64,000 bases of DNA from Arcobacter nitrofigilis DSM 7299 (GCF_000092245.1 NC_014166.1:1550001-1614000); one strand, 5' to 3'. Numbered from the stretch's first letter, positions 25,369 through 34,766 are shown. Translations and numbers: made by a program. Notes: generated by a model not told the origin, from the letters alone.

Positions 25369-26989
25369 ATATTTACTTCTTTTTTTATGTGTTAGTTTTT
25401 TGTTTTCAAATGAAGCAATAACATATAAGCATGATCAAACAGATAAAATTCTTTTAAATAAAATGACAAAAGACTCCGAACTAAAAGTATATATGCCAAC
25501 CCTTCCATATTTCAATCTAATTAGTTTGATTAATGGTACTTTAGTAAAACTAAGTGATTCTAAAAGAGGATGGGATTATTATTTAGCATACAAACATAAA
25601 AAAATAAATGAACTTACTTATGATTTTTGGTTAAGAGATGATGTTCATTATCAAGATGGTACAAAATTTGATGCTGATTCTGTAGTTGAAAATTTTAAAC
25701 ATTTTATTGAGGGACCTTTTTTATATAGTAATATTCATAATGCCTTAGACTCAGTTGAAAAGTTAAATGATTATAAAATAAGAATACATTTAAAAATACC
25801 ATATGGAATGTTATTAAATGATTTGTGTGTAATAAATTTTTACACAAAAAAATATTATGAAAAATATAATTGGACACCAAGTTTAACAGCTCAAAATACA
25901 AAAGGTCCGGGTCTTTATGGAGCAGGACCTTATATCATGGCTCAAGGTTATGCCACAGGATTAAAACAGAGTAAAAAGATAGTTTTAACTGCAAATCCAT
26001 ATTATTTTGAAAAAAACAAACCTTATATAAATAAAATCACTATTTATACAGAGCTTCCAACAAAAGAAGTTATTAATGATATTTCAAAACATGAGGGAAA
26101 ACTTGATATTGCTTATATTCCTTATAATAAAAAAACTGAAATAGTAAATTCAAAATATGCGAAGCTTTTGATTTCTCCCTCACATGGTAATTTAACAGTT
26201 CATATGAATCTAATAAAGAAAGATTCAAAACTTAAAAATATAAAAGTAAGACAAGCTTTAAATGATGCAATTGATCAAAAAAAATTAATCAAGTTTGCTT
26301 TTAGAAATGAAGCGAGTGTATCGCCATTTTTATTATCTTCTAATACTTATTTTGCAAAAGAATTATCAAAAAAATACTTAAACAAAAAACCAAGATTTAC
26401 TCAAAAACAGTTGCATAATATTTTAAATGGTTTAGAGTTAAAAGTTATTACCCAAGATAGGTTTATGTCCGTTTGGAAAGGAATTGAGTACCAATTGTCA
26501 AAGTATGGTGTAAAATTAAATTATACAGTAACAAGTGATGAAAAAGTTGTTTTAGAAAAGCTTTTAAACAATAGAAAAAATATTTATGATTGGGATTTAT
26601 TAATTTGGGGAAATGAAGATTGGAACGGAAGCCCTTGGACGGCATTTTTTACCTTATATACAAAAACTAATTGGTGCTCGATTGATAAAGATGATTATTT
26701 AGTAAATGAGTTTGAAAAGTTATTTAAACTAGATACAAATTCAAAAGAGTTTCAAAAAGAGGTAAATAAAATATTATTATACAGTTACGAAAAAGCCTAC
26801 ACACTGGTTCTCCCTTCACCAAATATAGTAATTGCCTTAAATAAAGAGGTCTATTATCATCCTTCAGAGATGTCAACTTTTCCTTTATGGAATGCAAAAA
26901 TTACTCCTTATCATTGGTCTGTAAGAAAAGAAAAGTTAGATAAAAGTAGATTAAATTACCTTTATCCAATTAGGATTAAAAATGAATAA
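25361..26989 (+). CDS. SBP_bac_5-type periplasmic solute-binding protein, probable sensor partner
   Basis: The 542-residue protein has the fold markers of the peptide/nickel-binding (DppA/NikA) family: FWLRDDVHYQDGTKFDADSVVENF as family segment one (about 80-103), the hinge region YGAGPYIMAQGY, and IKVRQALNDAIDQKKLI. A signal peptide fits residues 1-16 if the TTG at 25361 is used; that start overlaps the regulator's stop. An N-terminal Cys at a lipobox is not obvious. No permease or ATPase gene is nearby. It lies between response regulator and kinase genes, so I infer it presents a ligand to the kinase, as TorT does for TorS. The ligand is unknown; direct uptake with distant transporter parts is the alternative. 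Confidence 0.8.
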   Translation: MRKYLLLFLCVSFLFSNEAITYKHDQTDKILLNKMTKDSELKVYMPTLPYFNLISLINGTLVKLSDSKRGWDYYLAYKHKKINELTYDFWLRDDVHYQDGTKFDADSVVENFKHFIEGPFLYSNIHNALDSVEKLNDYKIRIHLKIPYGMLLNDLCVINFYTKKYYEKYNWTPSLTAQNTKGPGLYGAGPYIMAQGYATGLKQSKKIVLTANPYYFEKNKPYINKITIYTELPTKEVINDISKHEGKLDIAYIPYNKKTEIVNSKYAKLLISPSHGNLTVHMNLIKKDSKLKNIKVRQALNDAIDQKKLIKFAFRNEASVSPFLLSSNTYFAKELSKKYLNKKPRFTQKQLHNILNGLELKVITQDRFMSVWKGIEYQLSKYGVKLNYTVTSDEKVVLEKLLNNRKNIYDWDLLIWGNEDWNGSPWTAFFTLYTKTNWCSIDKDDYLVNEFEKLFKLDTNSKEFQKEVNKILLYSYEKAYTLVLPSPNIVIALNKEVYYHPSEMSTFPLWNAKITPYHWSVRKEKLDKSRLNYLYPIRIKNE

Positions 26990-28634
26990 TTTAAAAATAC
27001 GACAGAAGTTTATTATATTAGGACTTATTGCTCTTATTTCATTGGTGTTGCTAGCTTTATTATCACTAAAAATAAATAGAGATAGTTTTACTAATTCAAA
27101 TAATGTTGTAATAAACTTCAAAGATACACAAGAGATTCAAACTTTTTATATAGAGGAACTTTTTTTATTAAGAGAAGTAACTCTATCTTTAGTTATATCT
27201 CCAAATGATGACTTTAAAAAGAAATTTGATGAAAAAATTTCACCTATTATTAAAAGATTAGATGAAAAATTTTCAAATGAAACATCTGATAATAAAAAAG
27301 CATGGGAAGATTATAAAAAATTAGTTTTAAAAACTAGAGAATACTCTTTAAATGGATTTGATGAAGGTGCTTTTATGAATACTTCATCTGTGGAAAGAAA
27401 TAGTTTTTATTTTTTGATTAATAAGTTAAAAACAATTCAAAAAAAGAATTTACAAGAATCTGAGAAAAAATTAAAAGAATTGAAAAATGATATAAAAATA
27501 AATAATATATATATTCTTTTAGGGGTTTTGATTATTGGTTTTTTTGGATTTATTATTAATCTAACCGTTGTATTTAAAATAGTAAAACAAATAGAGAGTG
27601 TACAAAAAGGGTTACAGAAATTTTTTAAACATTTAACAAATCCTACTGCTTATAAGGAACAGTTGCATATTGATATACATAGTAAAGATGAACTTGGATT
27701 AATGGCAGAAGCAATAAATACAAAAGTAAAATTAATAAAAGAGAATTTACAAGATGACTATAGACTGATACAAGAAGCTACTTTTACTTTGGATTCTTTA
27801 AAAGAGGGAAAATTTGGTAAAAGACTAGAAACACAGGCAAAATCCAATGAATTAAATGTATTAAAAAATGTTATGAACGAAATGATAGGAAATCTAGAAA
27901 ATAAAATATTAGAAGAGATCAATCATCGAACAAATCAAGAAAAACTAATGATTCAACAATCAAAACTAGCTGCAATGGGTGAAATGATAGGAAATATTGC
28001 CCATCAATGGAGACAACCCTTAGGTGAAATAAATGCCGTATTGATGGAAATAGAGACTATAACTAGATATGGAAAACTTGAAGAAGAACATCTTTTAAAA
28101 AGTATAAAAATCTGTAATGAGATTACAGAACATATGTCTACTACTATAAGTGATTTTCAAAACTTTTTCAAACCTTCAAAACAAAAAGATAAATTCTCAG
28201 TATTAGAAGTGTGTAAAAAAGCTGTATCAATTATCAATGCCTCTTTAAATAACAATAATATAGAACTGATTTTTGATATTCAAGAAGACAATACAATAGA
28301 AGGTTATTCAAACGAGTTCTCCCATGCAATATTAAACATAATTTCAAATGCAAAAGATGCACTAATCTCAAGAAAAATTAAAAATCCAATAATAATTTTA
28401 AGTATAAAAACTGGAAAAGAATTTACAATAATTAAAATAGAAGATAATGCAGGAGGAATTAATTTAGAAGATATAAATTTAGTGTTTGAACCTTATTTTA
28501 CTACTAAAGGTGAAAAAAGAGGCACAGGAATAGGTTTATATATGACAAAAGTAATTGTTGAAGATAATATGCATGGATTCATTGATGTTAAAAACACAAA
28601 TAAAGGGGCACTTTTTAGAATAAAGGTAAAATAA
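26982..28634 (+). CDS. membrane sensor histidine kinase
   Basis: A 550-residue inner-membrane kinase. Membrane helices lie at about 9-30 and 174-198, enclosing a helical periplasmic domain of some 140 residues. A HAMP-like linker and coiled coil follow. The H-box is GNIAHQWRQPLGEI with H341; the HQWRQPL form is typical of Campylobacterota kinases. The ATPase domain has the N-box ISNAKDAL (N456), G1 EDNAGGI, F-box PYFTTK and G2 GTGIGLYM. It overlaps the solute-binding protein gene by 8 bases and very likely phosphorylates the regulator encoded at 24691. Confidence 0.92.
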   Translation: MNNLKIRQKFIILGLIALISLVLLALLSLKINRDSFTNSNNVVINFKDTQEIQTFYIEELFLLREVTLSLVISPNDDFKKKFDEKISPIIKRLDEKFSNETSDNKKAWEDYKKLVLKTREYSLNGFDEGAFMNTSSVERNSFYFLINKLKTIQKKNLQESEKKLKELKNDIKINNIYILLGVLIIGFFGFIINLTVVFKIVKQIESVQKGLQKFFKHLTNPTAYKEQLHIDIHSKDELGLMAEAINTKVKLIKENLQDDYRLIQEATFTLDSLKEGKFGKRLETQAKSNELNVLKNVMNEMIGNLENKILEEINHRTNQEKLMIQQSKLAAMGEMIGNIAHQWRQPLGEINAVLMEIETITRYGKLEEEHLLKSIKICNEITEHMSTTISDFQNFFKPSKQKDKFSVLEVCKKAVSIINASLNNNNIELIFDIQEDNTIEGYSNEFSHAILNIISNAKDALISRKIKNPIIILSIKTGKEFTIIKIEDNAGGINLEDINLVFEPYFTTKGEKRGTGIGLYMTKVIVEDNMHGFIDVKNTNKGALFRIKVK

Positions 28635-28642
28635 ACTTTCCC

Positions 28643-28683
28643 ACTTTTTTTACACTTTTTTTCAATTAATAGGACTTTTTTTT
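28643..28683 (+). promoter_or_regulatory. candidate regulator-binding direct repeats upstream of the cytochrome c/TorA operon
   Basis: ACTTTTTTT occurs at 28643-28651, 28654-28662 and 28674-28683 (last with one extra T). The starts are 11 and 20 bases apart, near one and two helical turns. OmpR-family regulators bind such direct repeats, and one is encoded just upstream. Low-complexity chance repeats remain possible in this AT-rich DNA. Confidence 0.4.
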
Positions 28684-28687
28684 CATA

Positions 28688-28693
28688 TATAAT
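28688..28693 (+). promoter_or_regulatory. -10 box of the cytochrome c/TorA promoter
   Basis: TATAAT 31 bases before the cytochrome start, placed just after the direct repeats. No good -35 hexamer is present, which is usual for sigma-70 promoters in Campylobacterota and fits activation by a bound regulator. Confidence 0.55.
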
Positions 28694-28718
28694 TTTATAA
28701 ATATAAAAAAGGAGCAAT

Positions 28719-29306
28719 ATGAAAAAGAGTTTAATTCTTGGAATTACTTTATTAACAGTTTCATTATACGCAAATGAAACAATGTACACTAGCAGTGTAA
28801 AAAATCTATATGAGGCTAGTGATAGTAATGCCGTTAAAGGTAGACTTTTACCTACATCAAAAGTTATAGTGGTAGAAAAAAATTCAGATAAATCTAAAAT
28901 AGAAATTGAAGGTTTTATGAAAGCTGGAGTATCTAATGCCATTTATTTTTCAGTAGGAAAAAGAATTTTAGTTGCTGGACTTAGCAAAAGTGGAAAGTTT
29001 GATATAAAAAAACTTTCATCAAGTAAAGATAAAGATGGTGTAGAGTGGAAAAAAGTAGTTCTAACTGCATATACAAAAAATGAAAATCTAACTAAAGATT
29101 TAAAACCATTATATGATAAAGCAGAAGATTTATTTAAAAGTAACTGTTCTATCTGTCATCCAATTCATCCTGTGGATGAGTTTACAGCTAACCAATGGCC
29201 AAGTATGTTTAAAGCTATGGTGAATAGAACTGCTATTCCAAAAGAAGATAGATATTTAGTAACACAATTTTTACAAAAACATGCAAAAGATATGAAAGGT
29301 GAATAA
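28719..29306 (+). CDS. monohaem c-type cytochrome, electron donor to the TorA-like reductase
   Basis: A 195-residue periplasmic protein with a signal peptide (1-18, ending LYA). The central part (about 25-120) resembles the extra C-terminal domain of TorC rather than a classical cytochrome. A single haem site CSICH (C143, C146, H147) follows, and a Met for the second ligand may be in WPSMFKAM. Campylobacter jejuni has the same pair, Cj0265c next to the TMAO/DMSO reductase Cj0264c (from memory). GGAGC precedes the ATG. The reductase gene follows with 1-base spacing, so electrons probably pass from the quinol pool through this protein to the reductase. Confidence 0.88.
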   Translation: MKKSLILGITLLTVSLYANETMYTSSVKNLYEASDSNAVKGRLLPTSKVIVVEKNSDKSKIEIEGFMKAGVSNAIYFSVGKRILVAGLSKSGKFDIKKLSSSKDKDGVEWKKVVLTAYTKNENLTKDLKPLYDKAEDLFKSNCSICHPIHPVDEFTANQWPSMFKAMVNRTAIPKEDRYLVTQFLQKHAKDMKGE

Positions 29307-29307
29307 A

Positions 29308-31791
29308 ATGAAAAATATTGATCAGAAAAGAAGAGGATTTATTAGAGTTGCTGCATTATTTAGTACAGTTCCATTTATTGATGCAATTACAAAAAGAGGA
29401 GAGTTACTTGCAGGAACAATTGCAAAATTTTCTACAAAACTAGTTGAAAATGGTGAAGTATTAACAGCCGCTCACTGGGGTATGTTAAAACTTACTATAA
29501 AAAATGGAAAAGTGGTAAAATCTGAGCCTTATCAAAAAACTTCTGATATTGAGAACTCATTGCAATATTATACACAAGATTTAGTATATGCAGATGATAG
29601 AATAAAATATCCTATGGTAAGAAAATCATATTTAGAAAATCCAGATAATCCAAAACCTGAATTAAGAGGTAATGATGAATGGGTAAAAGTTCCATATGAA
29701 AAAGCAATAAAATTAATAGCAAAAGAGCTTAAAAAAACAAGAAAAGAAAAAGGTGCAAAGGGAGTTTTTGCAGGAAGTTATGGTTGGAAAAGTAGTGGGA
29801 ATATGCATAATGCAAGAGTTCTTTTACAAAGATTTATGACTGCAACAGGTGGATTTACTGGAACAGTAGGAGATTATTCAACAGGAGCATCACAAGTAAT
29901 TATGCCTCATGTATTAGGTACACTTGAAGTATATGAACAACAAACTTCATGGCCACTTGTACTTGAGCACTCAAAAGTTGTAGTAATTTGGGGAGCAAAC
30001 CCTCTTGCAACTTTAAAAATTGCATGGACTTCAACTGATGAAAATGGATTTAAATATTTTGAAAAACTAAAAAAATCTGGTAAAAAAATAATTTGTATTG
30101 ACCCTTTTAAAACAGAAACTTGTGAATACTTGGATGCACAATGGGTTGCACCAAATCCAAATACAGATGTTGCAATGATGATGGGTATGGTACATACATT
30201 ATTAGAAGCAAAAAAATATAATGCAGACTTTTTAGCTGATTATACAGAAGGTTTTGATAAATTTAAAGAGTATATATATGGTAAAGATGATGGTATTGTA
30301 AAAAATGTTCAATGGGCATCAAAAATTTGTGGAGTTGATGAAAAAACAATAAAAGAACTTGCAACTTTATTCTATGATAATAGAACTATGCTTATGTCTG
30401 GATGGGGAATGCAAAGAGCTCATCATGGAGAGCAACCTCACTGGATGCTAGTTACACTAGCTTCTGTTCTTGGACAAATTGGACTTCCTGGTGGTGGATT
30501 TGGATTATCTTACCATTATTCAAATGGTGGTGTACCATCAGCAAAAAGTGCAATAGTTGGTGGTATTACTGCAAATGTAACTCCTTCAAAAGATGAAGGT
30601 GGAGCAGCATGGTTAAAAAATGCAGCTAAATACTCTTTTCCTGTTGCAAGAATTGCAGATGCACTTTTAAACCCAGGAAAAACAATTGATTTTAATGGTA
30701 AAAAAGTTACTTATCCCGAGATTGATTTTATTTATTGGGTAGGTGGAAATCCATTAGTTCATCATCAAGATACAAATACATTATTAAAAGCTTGGCAAAA
30801 ACCAAGAACTGTTGTTGTAAATGAAGCATTCTGGACACCAACTGCACGAATGGCAGATATTGTAATGCCAGCAACAACTTCATATGAAAGAAATGATATT
30901 ACAATGACAGGTGATTATTCTAACCTTAATATTGTTCCTATGAAACAAGCAGTTAAAAAACAATTTGAAGCAAGAGATGATTATCAAATTTTTAGTGACT
31001 TATCAAAAGAGTTTGGTGTATTTGATAAATATACTCAAAATAAAACTGATTTACAATGGGTAGAAGAATTTTATACAAAAGCTTATAACCAAGCTCAAAA
31101 AATGAAATTATCAATGCCAACATTTAGAGAGTTTTGGGGTAAAAATAAACCAATAACTTTTGATGTTCCATATGAAAATACACAATTTACAAGATATGCT
31201 GATTTTAGAGAAGATCCAATCTTAAATCCACTTGGAACACCATCTGGAAGAATAGAAATTTATTCTAAAACAATAGAAAAAATGAATTATAAAGATTGTA
31301 AAGCACATCCAGCTTGGTTAGAACCAGCAGAATGGGTAGGTATGAAAGAAAAACCTGCAGAATTTGCATTAATTTCTCCACACCCTAGTCATAGACTACA
31401 CTCTCAACTTAACAATACAAGTTTAAGAAAAAAATATGCAGTTGCAAATAGAGAGCCAATTTGGATTAATACAAAAGATGCAAAAGCAAAAGGCATTAAA
31501 GACGGTGATATTGTAAGAGTATTTAATGAAAGAGGTCAAATCTTAACAGGTGCAATTGTAACTGATGGTTTAAAAGAAGGTATTGTAAGAGTTCAAGAAG
31601 GTGCTTGGTATGATCCTTTAGAAAAAGGAAAAATTGGAACACTATGTAAAAATGGTTCAGCAAACCTTTTAACAAAAGATATTCCAACTTCAGAATTAGC
31701 TGATGGAAATAGTTCAAATACAGCTTTGGTAAATATTGAAAAATATACGAAAGCTGCTCCAGAACTAACAATCTTCACTCAACCTAACTAA
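29308..31791 (+). CDS. TorA/DMSO-reductase-family molybdoenzyme (TMAO/S- or N-oxide reductase)
   Basis: A periplasmic bis-MGD reductase of 827 residues. The twin-arginine signal is KRRGFIR (7-13) followed by a mild hydrophobic stretch. The Mo ligand is probably S191 in GDYSTGASQ, and the adjoining LEVYEQQTSWP is highly typical of TorA and DMSO reductase. There is no N-terminal 4Fe-4S Cys motif, as expected for this branch. The cofactor-binding C-terminal domain has SPHPSHRLHSQ. I chose ATG 29308 over the GTG three codons earlier because AGGTGA is well placed. Likely substrates are TMAO, DMSO or similar oxides as respiratory acceptors. A strong terminator closes the operon. Confidence 0.9.
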   Translation: MKNIDQKRRGFIRVAALFSTVPFIDAITKRGELLAGTIAKFSTKLVENGEVLTAAHWGMLKLTIKNGKVVKSEPYQKTSDIENSLQYYTQDLVYADDRIKYPMVRKSYLENPDNPKPELRGNDEWVKVPYEKAIKLIAKELKKTRKEKGAKGVFAGSYGWKSSGNMHNARVLLQRFMTATGGFTGTVGDYSTGASQVIMPHVLGTLEVYEQQTSWPLVLEHSKVVVIWGANPLATLKIAWTSTDENGFKYFEKLKKSGKKIICIDPFKTETCEYLDAQWVAPNPNTDVAMMMGMVHTLLEAKKYNADFLADYTEGFDKFKEYIYGKDDGIVKNVQWASKICGVDEKTIKELATLFYDNRTMLMSGWGMQRAHHGEQPHWMLVTLASVLGQIGLPGGGFGLSYHYSNGGVPSAKSAIVGGITANVTPSKDEGGAAWLKNAAKYSFPVARIADALLNPGKTIDFNGKKVTYPEIDFIYWVGGNPLVHHQDTNTLLKAWQKPRTVVVNEAFWTPTARMADIVMPATTSYERNDITMTGDYSNLNIVPMKQAVKKQFEARDDYQIFSDLSKEFGVFDKYTQNKTDLQWVEEFYTKAYNQAQKMKLSMPTFREFWGKNKPITFDVPYENTQFTRYADFREDPILNPLGTPSGRIEIYSKTIEKMNYKDCKAHPAWLEPAEWVGMKEKPAEFALISPHPSHRLHSQLNNTSLRKKYAVANREPIWINTKDAKAKGIKDGDIVRVFNERGQILTGAIVTDGLKEGIVRVQEGAWYDPLEKGKIGTLCKNGSANLLTKDIPTSELADGNSSNTALVNIEKYTKAAPELTIFTQPN

Positions 31792-31794
31792 AAT

Positions 31795-31823
31795 AAAAGT
31801 AGAGATTTCTTCTCTACTTTTTA
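31795..31823 (+). terminator. Rho-independent terminator of the TorA-like operon
   Basis: AAAAGTAGAGA and TCTCTACTTTT form an 11-bp stem around a TTTCT loop, ending in a T-run, four bases after the stop codon. Confidence 0.9.
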
Positions 31824-31852
31824 ACTTCAAGATAAAAGTGGTTTATTTTCTA

Positions 31853-31858
31853 TATAAT
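31853..31858 (+). promoter_or_regulatory. -10 box of the effector-binding protein gene
   Basis: TATAAT 30 bases before the ATG at 31888, just past the terminator of the upstream operon. Confidence 0.45.
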
Positions 31859-31887
31859 CTTTCCTATAAAAATAAAAAAGAGAGAAC

Positions 31888-32331
31888 ATGAAAGTAACAA
31901 AAGTAAATAACTTAATGATTTCAGGTCTTAGTATTATCACAAATAATAAGCTTGAATTTGAATCAGAAAATGGCAAAATACCTCAATTATGGGATGATTA
32001 TATTGAAAAAAATGTTTATGGAAGTACTTTCAATAAAGCAAATAGTAAATATATGTATGGTGTTTATAGCGACTATACAAGTGATGTAACTGGTGATTAT
32101 AAAGTAACAGTTGGTGTAGAAGTTACTAAACCCAAAAACGCTTTAGTAATAAAAGATGAAAGATACTTAGTTTTCTCAAAAAAAGGTGAACTTCCTGATG
32201 TTGTAGTTGAGACTTGGGTAGAGATATGGGAATACTTTGAAAATAATAACGAATATGAAAGAAAATATAGCATTGATTTTGAGAAGTATGTAAAAGAGGA
32301 TGAAATAGAGATTTATATCTCAATAAAATAG
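31888..32331 (+). CDS. GyrI-like small-molecule (effector) binding domain protein
   Basis: A 147-residue soluble protein consisting of one GyrI-like/AraC effector-binding fold. Recognisable parts are the opening GLSIITNNKLEFES with IPQLWDDYI, then YMYGVYSDY, DYKVTVGVEV and a late segment YERKYSIDFEKY with EIEIYISIK. Such domains bind hydrophobic cations or drugs and occur alone or fused to regulators; here no DNA-binding part is present. GAGAGA precedes the ATG. It sits alone between the TorA terminator and nhaD, so its ligand and role are open. Confidence 0.75.
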   Translation: MKVTKVNNLMISGLSIITNNKLEFESENGKIPQLWDDYIEKNVYGSTFNKANSKYMYGVYSDYTSDVTGDYKVTVGVEVTKPKNALVIKDERYLVFSKKGELPDVVVETWVEIWEYFENNNEYERKYSIDFEKYVKEDEIEIYISIK

Positions 32332-32427
32332 TTATTTAGGATAATATTTAGTTATTTTTAGCAAATATTATCTTATTTAAATAATTATTGAATACAATAA
32401 CGGCATAAAATTCTAGGAGAAATTATA

Positions 32428-33795
32428 ATGTTTAAGATTTTTGGTATTTTGGCTCTTCTTTTGTCAAATGTTGCATATGCAACTAATTTAGGCGAGCCAG
32501 ATTTAACAAATACATGGGTTGGTATTATTTCTTTATTTATATTTGTTGTTGGTTACTATGTAATTGCAAATGAAGAAAAATACGAAATTGACAAATCGGT
32601 TCCAGCATTATTTGTTGGTATTTTTACATTTTTATTAATTGCAATTTATTTTGTCACAAATAATTTAGATATAAAGTTAGTACATGAAGAAGCAGAAAAT
32701 GTTATTTTAGAAATTGCAGAAATATTCTTTTTCTTATTTGTTGCTATGACTTATATTGAATCATTACTTCATATGGGAGTTTTTGATAGGTTAAAATACA
32801 ATCTTGTATCAAAAGGTTATAGTTATAGAAAACTTTTTTGGCTTACAGGGTTATTATCATTTTTCATATCACCTTTTGCTGACAACTTAACTACAGCGCT
32901 TATTTTATCAACAGTACTTTTTACAATAGAAAGAGAGAAAAAAGAGTTTTTAGTTCCAGGTGCTATTAATATAGTTGTTGCAGCAAATGCAGGTGGAGCT
33001 TGGAGCCCTTTTGGAGATATTACCACTCTTATGGTATGGACATCAGGTAAAGGTAACTTTTTAGACTTTTTATATCTATTCCCTTCATCTATTTTAGGTT
33101 ATTTGGCAACTGCATTTTTATTATCTTTAGCAGTTCCCAAAACAAAACCTATTTTTGATAATGAAGTTGAAGTTCCTCAAATGAAAGAGGGTGCTAAAAC
33201 AATTATCTTTTTAGGTGCTGTAACTATCATTATGGCAGTTATTTCTCATCAAGTATTAGACTTCCCAGCAATGTGGGGAATGATGTTTGGATTAGTTTTA
33301 TTAAAAGCATATTCATTTAAATTGCAAAAGAAATTTGGTAAGTCTCATTTTGATGTATTTCAATCAATGGCAAAAATTGAAAATAATACTTTAATGTTCT
33401 TTTTTGGTATCTTATCAGCAGTTGGTGCTTTATACTTTTTAGGTTGGTTAACTTTAGCTTCAGTTGTATATGAACCAAGCTACTTAGGTCCTATTTATTC
33501 TAATATTGCTGTTGGGTTCTTATCTGCAATTGTTGATAATGTTCCTGTAATGTCTGCTATATTAAAAGCAAATCCAAACATGGACTTATCAAATTGGTTA
33601 TTAGTTACTTTAACTGCTGGTATTGGTGGTTCTTTAATCTCTTTTGGAAGTGCTGCTGGTGTTGGTGTAATGGGTAAACTAAAAGGTATATATACTTTTT
33701 CTAGCCATATGAAATATGCATGGATGATATTAGTTGGTTATTTCATTTCTGTAGGTATTTGGTATTTTCAATTTGAGATGCTAAAAATTTATTAA
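32428..33795 (+). CDS. nhaD: NhaD-type Na+/H+ antiporter
   Basis: NhaD exports sodium in exchange for protons across the inner membrane, typical of marine and halotolerant bacteria. The 455-residue protein has a cleavable-looking N-terminal segment (1-18, ending AYA) and about 12 membrane helices. NhaD signatures are SPFADNLTTALILS, ANAGGAWSPFGDITTLM and IVDNVPVMSAI; the acidic residues in these segments are thought to carry the ions. AGGAG precedes the ATG, and a TACAAT box lies about 30 bases upstream. The gene shares a bidirectional terminator with the convergent exporter gene. Confidence 0.92.
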   Translation: MFKIFGILALLLSNVAYATNLGEPDLTNTWVGIISLFIFVVGYYVIANEEKYEIDKSVPALFVGIFTFLLIAIYFVTNNLDIKLVHEEAENVILEIAEIFFFLFVAMTYIESLLHMGVFDRLKYNLVSKGYSYRKLFWLTGLLSFFISPFADNLTTALILSTVLFTIEREKKEFLVPGAINIVVAANAGGAWSPFGDITTLMVWTSGKGNFLDFLYLFPSSILGYLATAFLLSLAVPKTKPIFDNEVEVPQMKEGAKTIIFLGAVTIIMAVISHQVLDFPAMWGMMFGLVLLKAYSFKLQKKFGKSHFDVFQSMAKIENNTLMFFFGILSAVGALYFLGWLTLASVVYEPSYLGPIYSNIAVGFLSAIVDNVPVMSAILKANPNMDLSNWLLVTLTAGIGGSLISFGSAAGVGVMGKLKGIYTFSSHMKYAWMILVGYFISVGIWYFQFEMLKIY

Positions 33796-33798
33796 TAT

Positions 33799-33829
33799 AA
33801 TAAAGCTTTCTTTTTTTGAAAGCTTTATT
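33799..33829. terminator. bidirectional terminator between nhaD and the EmrE-like exporter
   Basis: AATAAAGCTTTC and GAAAGCTTTATT form a 12-bp stem around a T7 loop. The stop codon of the minus-strand gene lies inside the stem. Confidence 0.88.
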
Positions 33830-34766
33830 TAATCGTATTTTGATATTTTGTAAATAAAAACAAACCCACCATTATAAGAGTAAGTCCTACTATTGAAGTA
33901 GGATTTAGTGACCCACTTCCTAAGAATACAATTCCTCCAATCAAAGCAAAAACTACTTCACTAGCTTGAGTTGCATCAACTGCTGCTATTTCATTTGAAT
34001 CTTTAGCTATATTTCTAGCATATAAAAAGATTGAAGTAGCAAAAACACCAGAAAATAAAGCTACAAGAGCACTATTAAAAACTTGAGAATCACTTGGAGC
34101 CTGAGGTTGAATAATTGCTATTAAAATGAACCATAAAGGCAAAGAACCAAGAGAGAGTAAAAAAACTTTATTAAAAGCATTATTTAATAACTTTGATTTT
34201 ATTTGTGGCACATTTTTATGATTTCCATTTTTTGCTTCCCAAACAAGCTGATTTCCAATAGGATAACAAAAAGAGGCAACAAGAATAGGAAAACCACCCA
34301 ATAATAAAGCTTTTAAGTCAAAAGAGTCCATATGAGATAGATTTACTAAACAAACACCTATAAAGACAAGTGCAGAAAAAAACCAAATTTTCTTAGGAAA
34401 TTTTTTACCAAAAAACATCAATACAAAAAGTGTTGCCACCACTGTAAATTGCCAAGTGGCAGCTATGACCCAACCAGGAGAAAAATCAGCACTAAAACAA
34501 ATCAAGGCATAAAAAAATCCAAAACCAATAGTCCCACTTATTGTCCAAAAGATATAATTAGATATATATAACTTACAAACATCAATAACTCTTTGTATTC
34601 CACCTTGAAATAGTAAAACAAAAAATAAAAATAAAATCATAAAAAAGTATCTAAGTGATGCAGACCAAAGCCAATGTCCACCAGATACACTCATAAGCTC
34701 ATTTAAAACAAAAGTTGTACTAAAAAAAGCACCTGCAATAATTCCTAAAACAATTAATTTAAACAT
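33825..34766 (-). CDS. DMT-superfamily multidrug resistance efflux transporter (EmrE-like, Pfam PF13536 type)
   Basis: An inner-membrane protein of 313 residues with 10 hydrophobic helices in two DMT repeats. N-terminal FSTTFVLNELMSVSGGHWLWSA (about 15-36, paraphrasing the family opening) and SPGWVIAATWQFTVVAT are typical of this transporter group, as is DATQASEVVFALIGGI in the second half. Likely exports a small organic or drug-like compound; the substrate is unknown. I start at ATG 34766, preceded by TTGGATAT, rather than a TTG four codons upstream. It is divergent from the racemase gene. Confidence 0.78.
   Translation of the reverse strand: MFKLIVLGIIAGAFFSTTFVLNELMSVSGGHWLWSASLRYFFMILFLFFVLLFQGGIQRVIDVCKLYISNYIFWTISGTIGFGFFYALICFSADFSPGWVIAATWQFTVVATLFVLMFFGKKFPKKIWFFSALVFIGVCLVNLSHMDSFDLKALLLGGFPILVASFCYPIGNQLVWEAKNGNHKNVPQIKSKLLNNAFNKVFLLSLGSLPLWFILIAIIQPQAPSDSQVFNSALVALFSGVFATSIFLYARNIAKDSNEIAAVDATQASEVVFALIGGIVFLGSGSLNPTSIVGLTLIMVGLFLFTKYQNTIK

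Noticed and set aside
25361-26989. A complete ABC importer around the binding protein
   Set aside because: No permease or ATPase gene lies nearby; the neighbours are a response regulator and a kinase.
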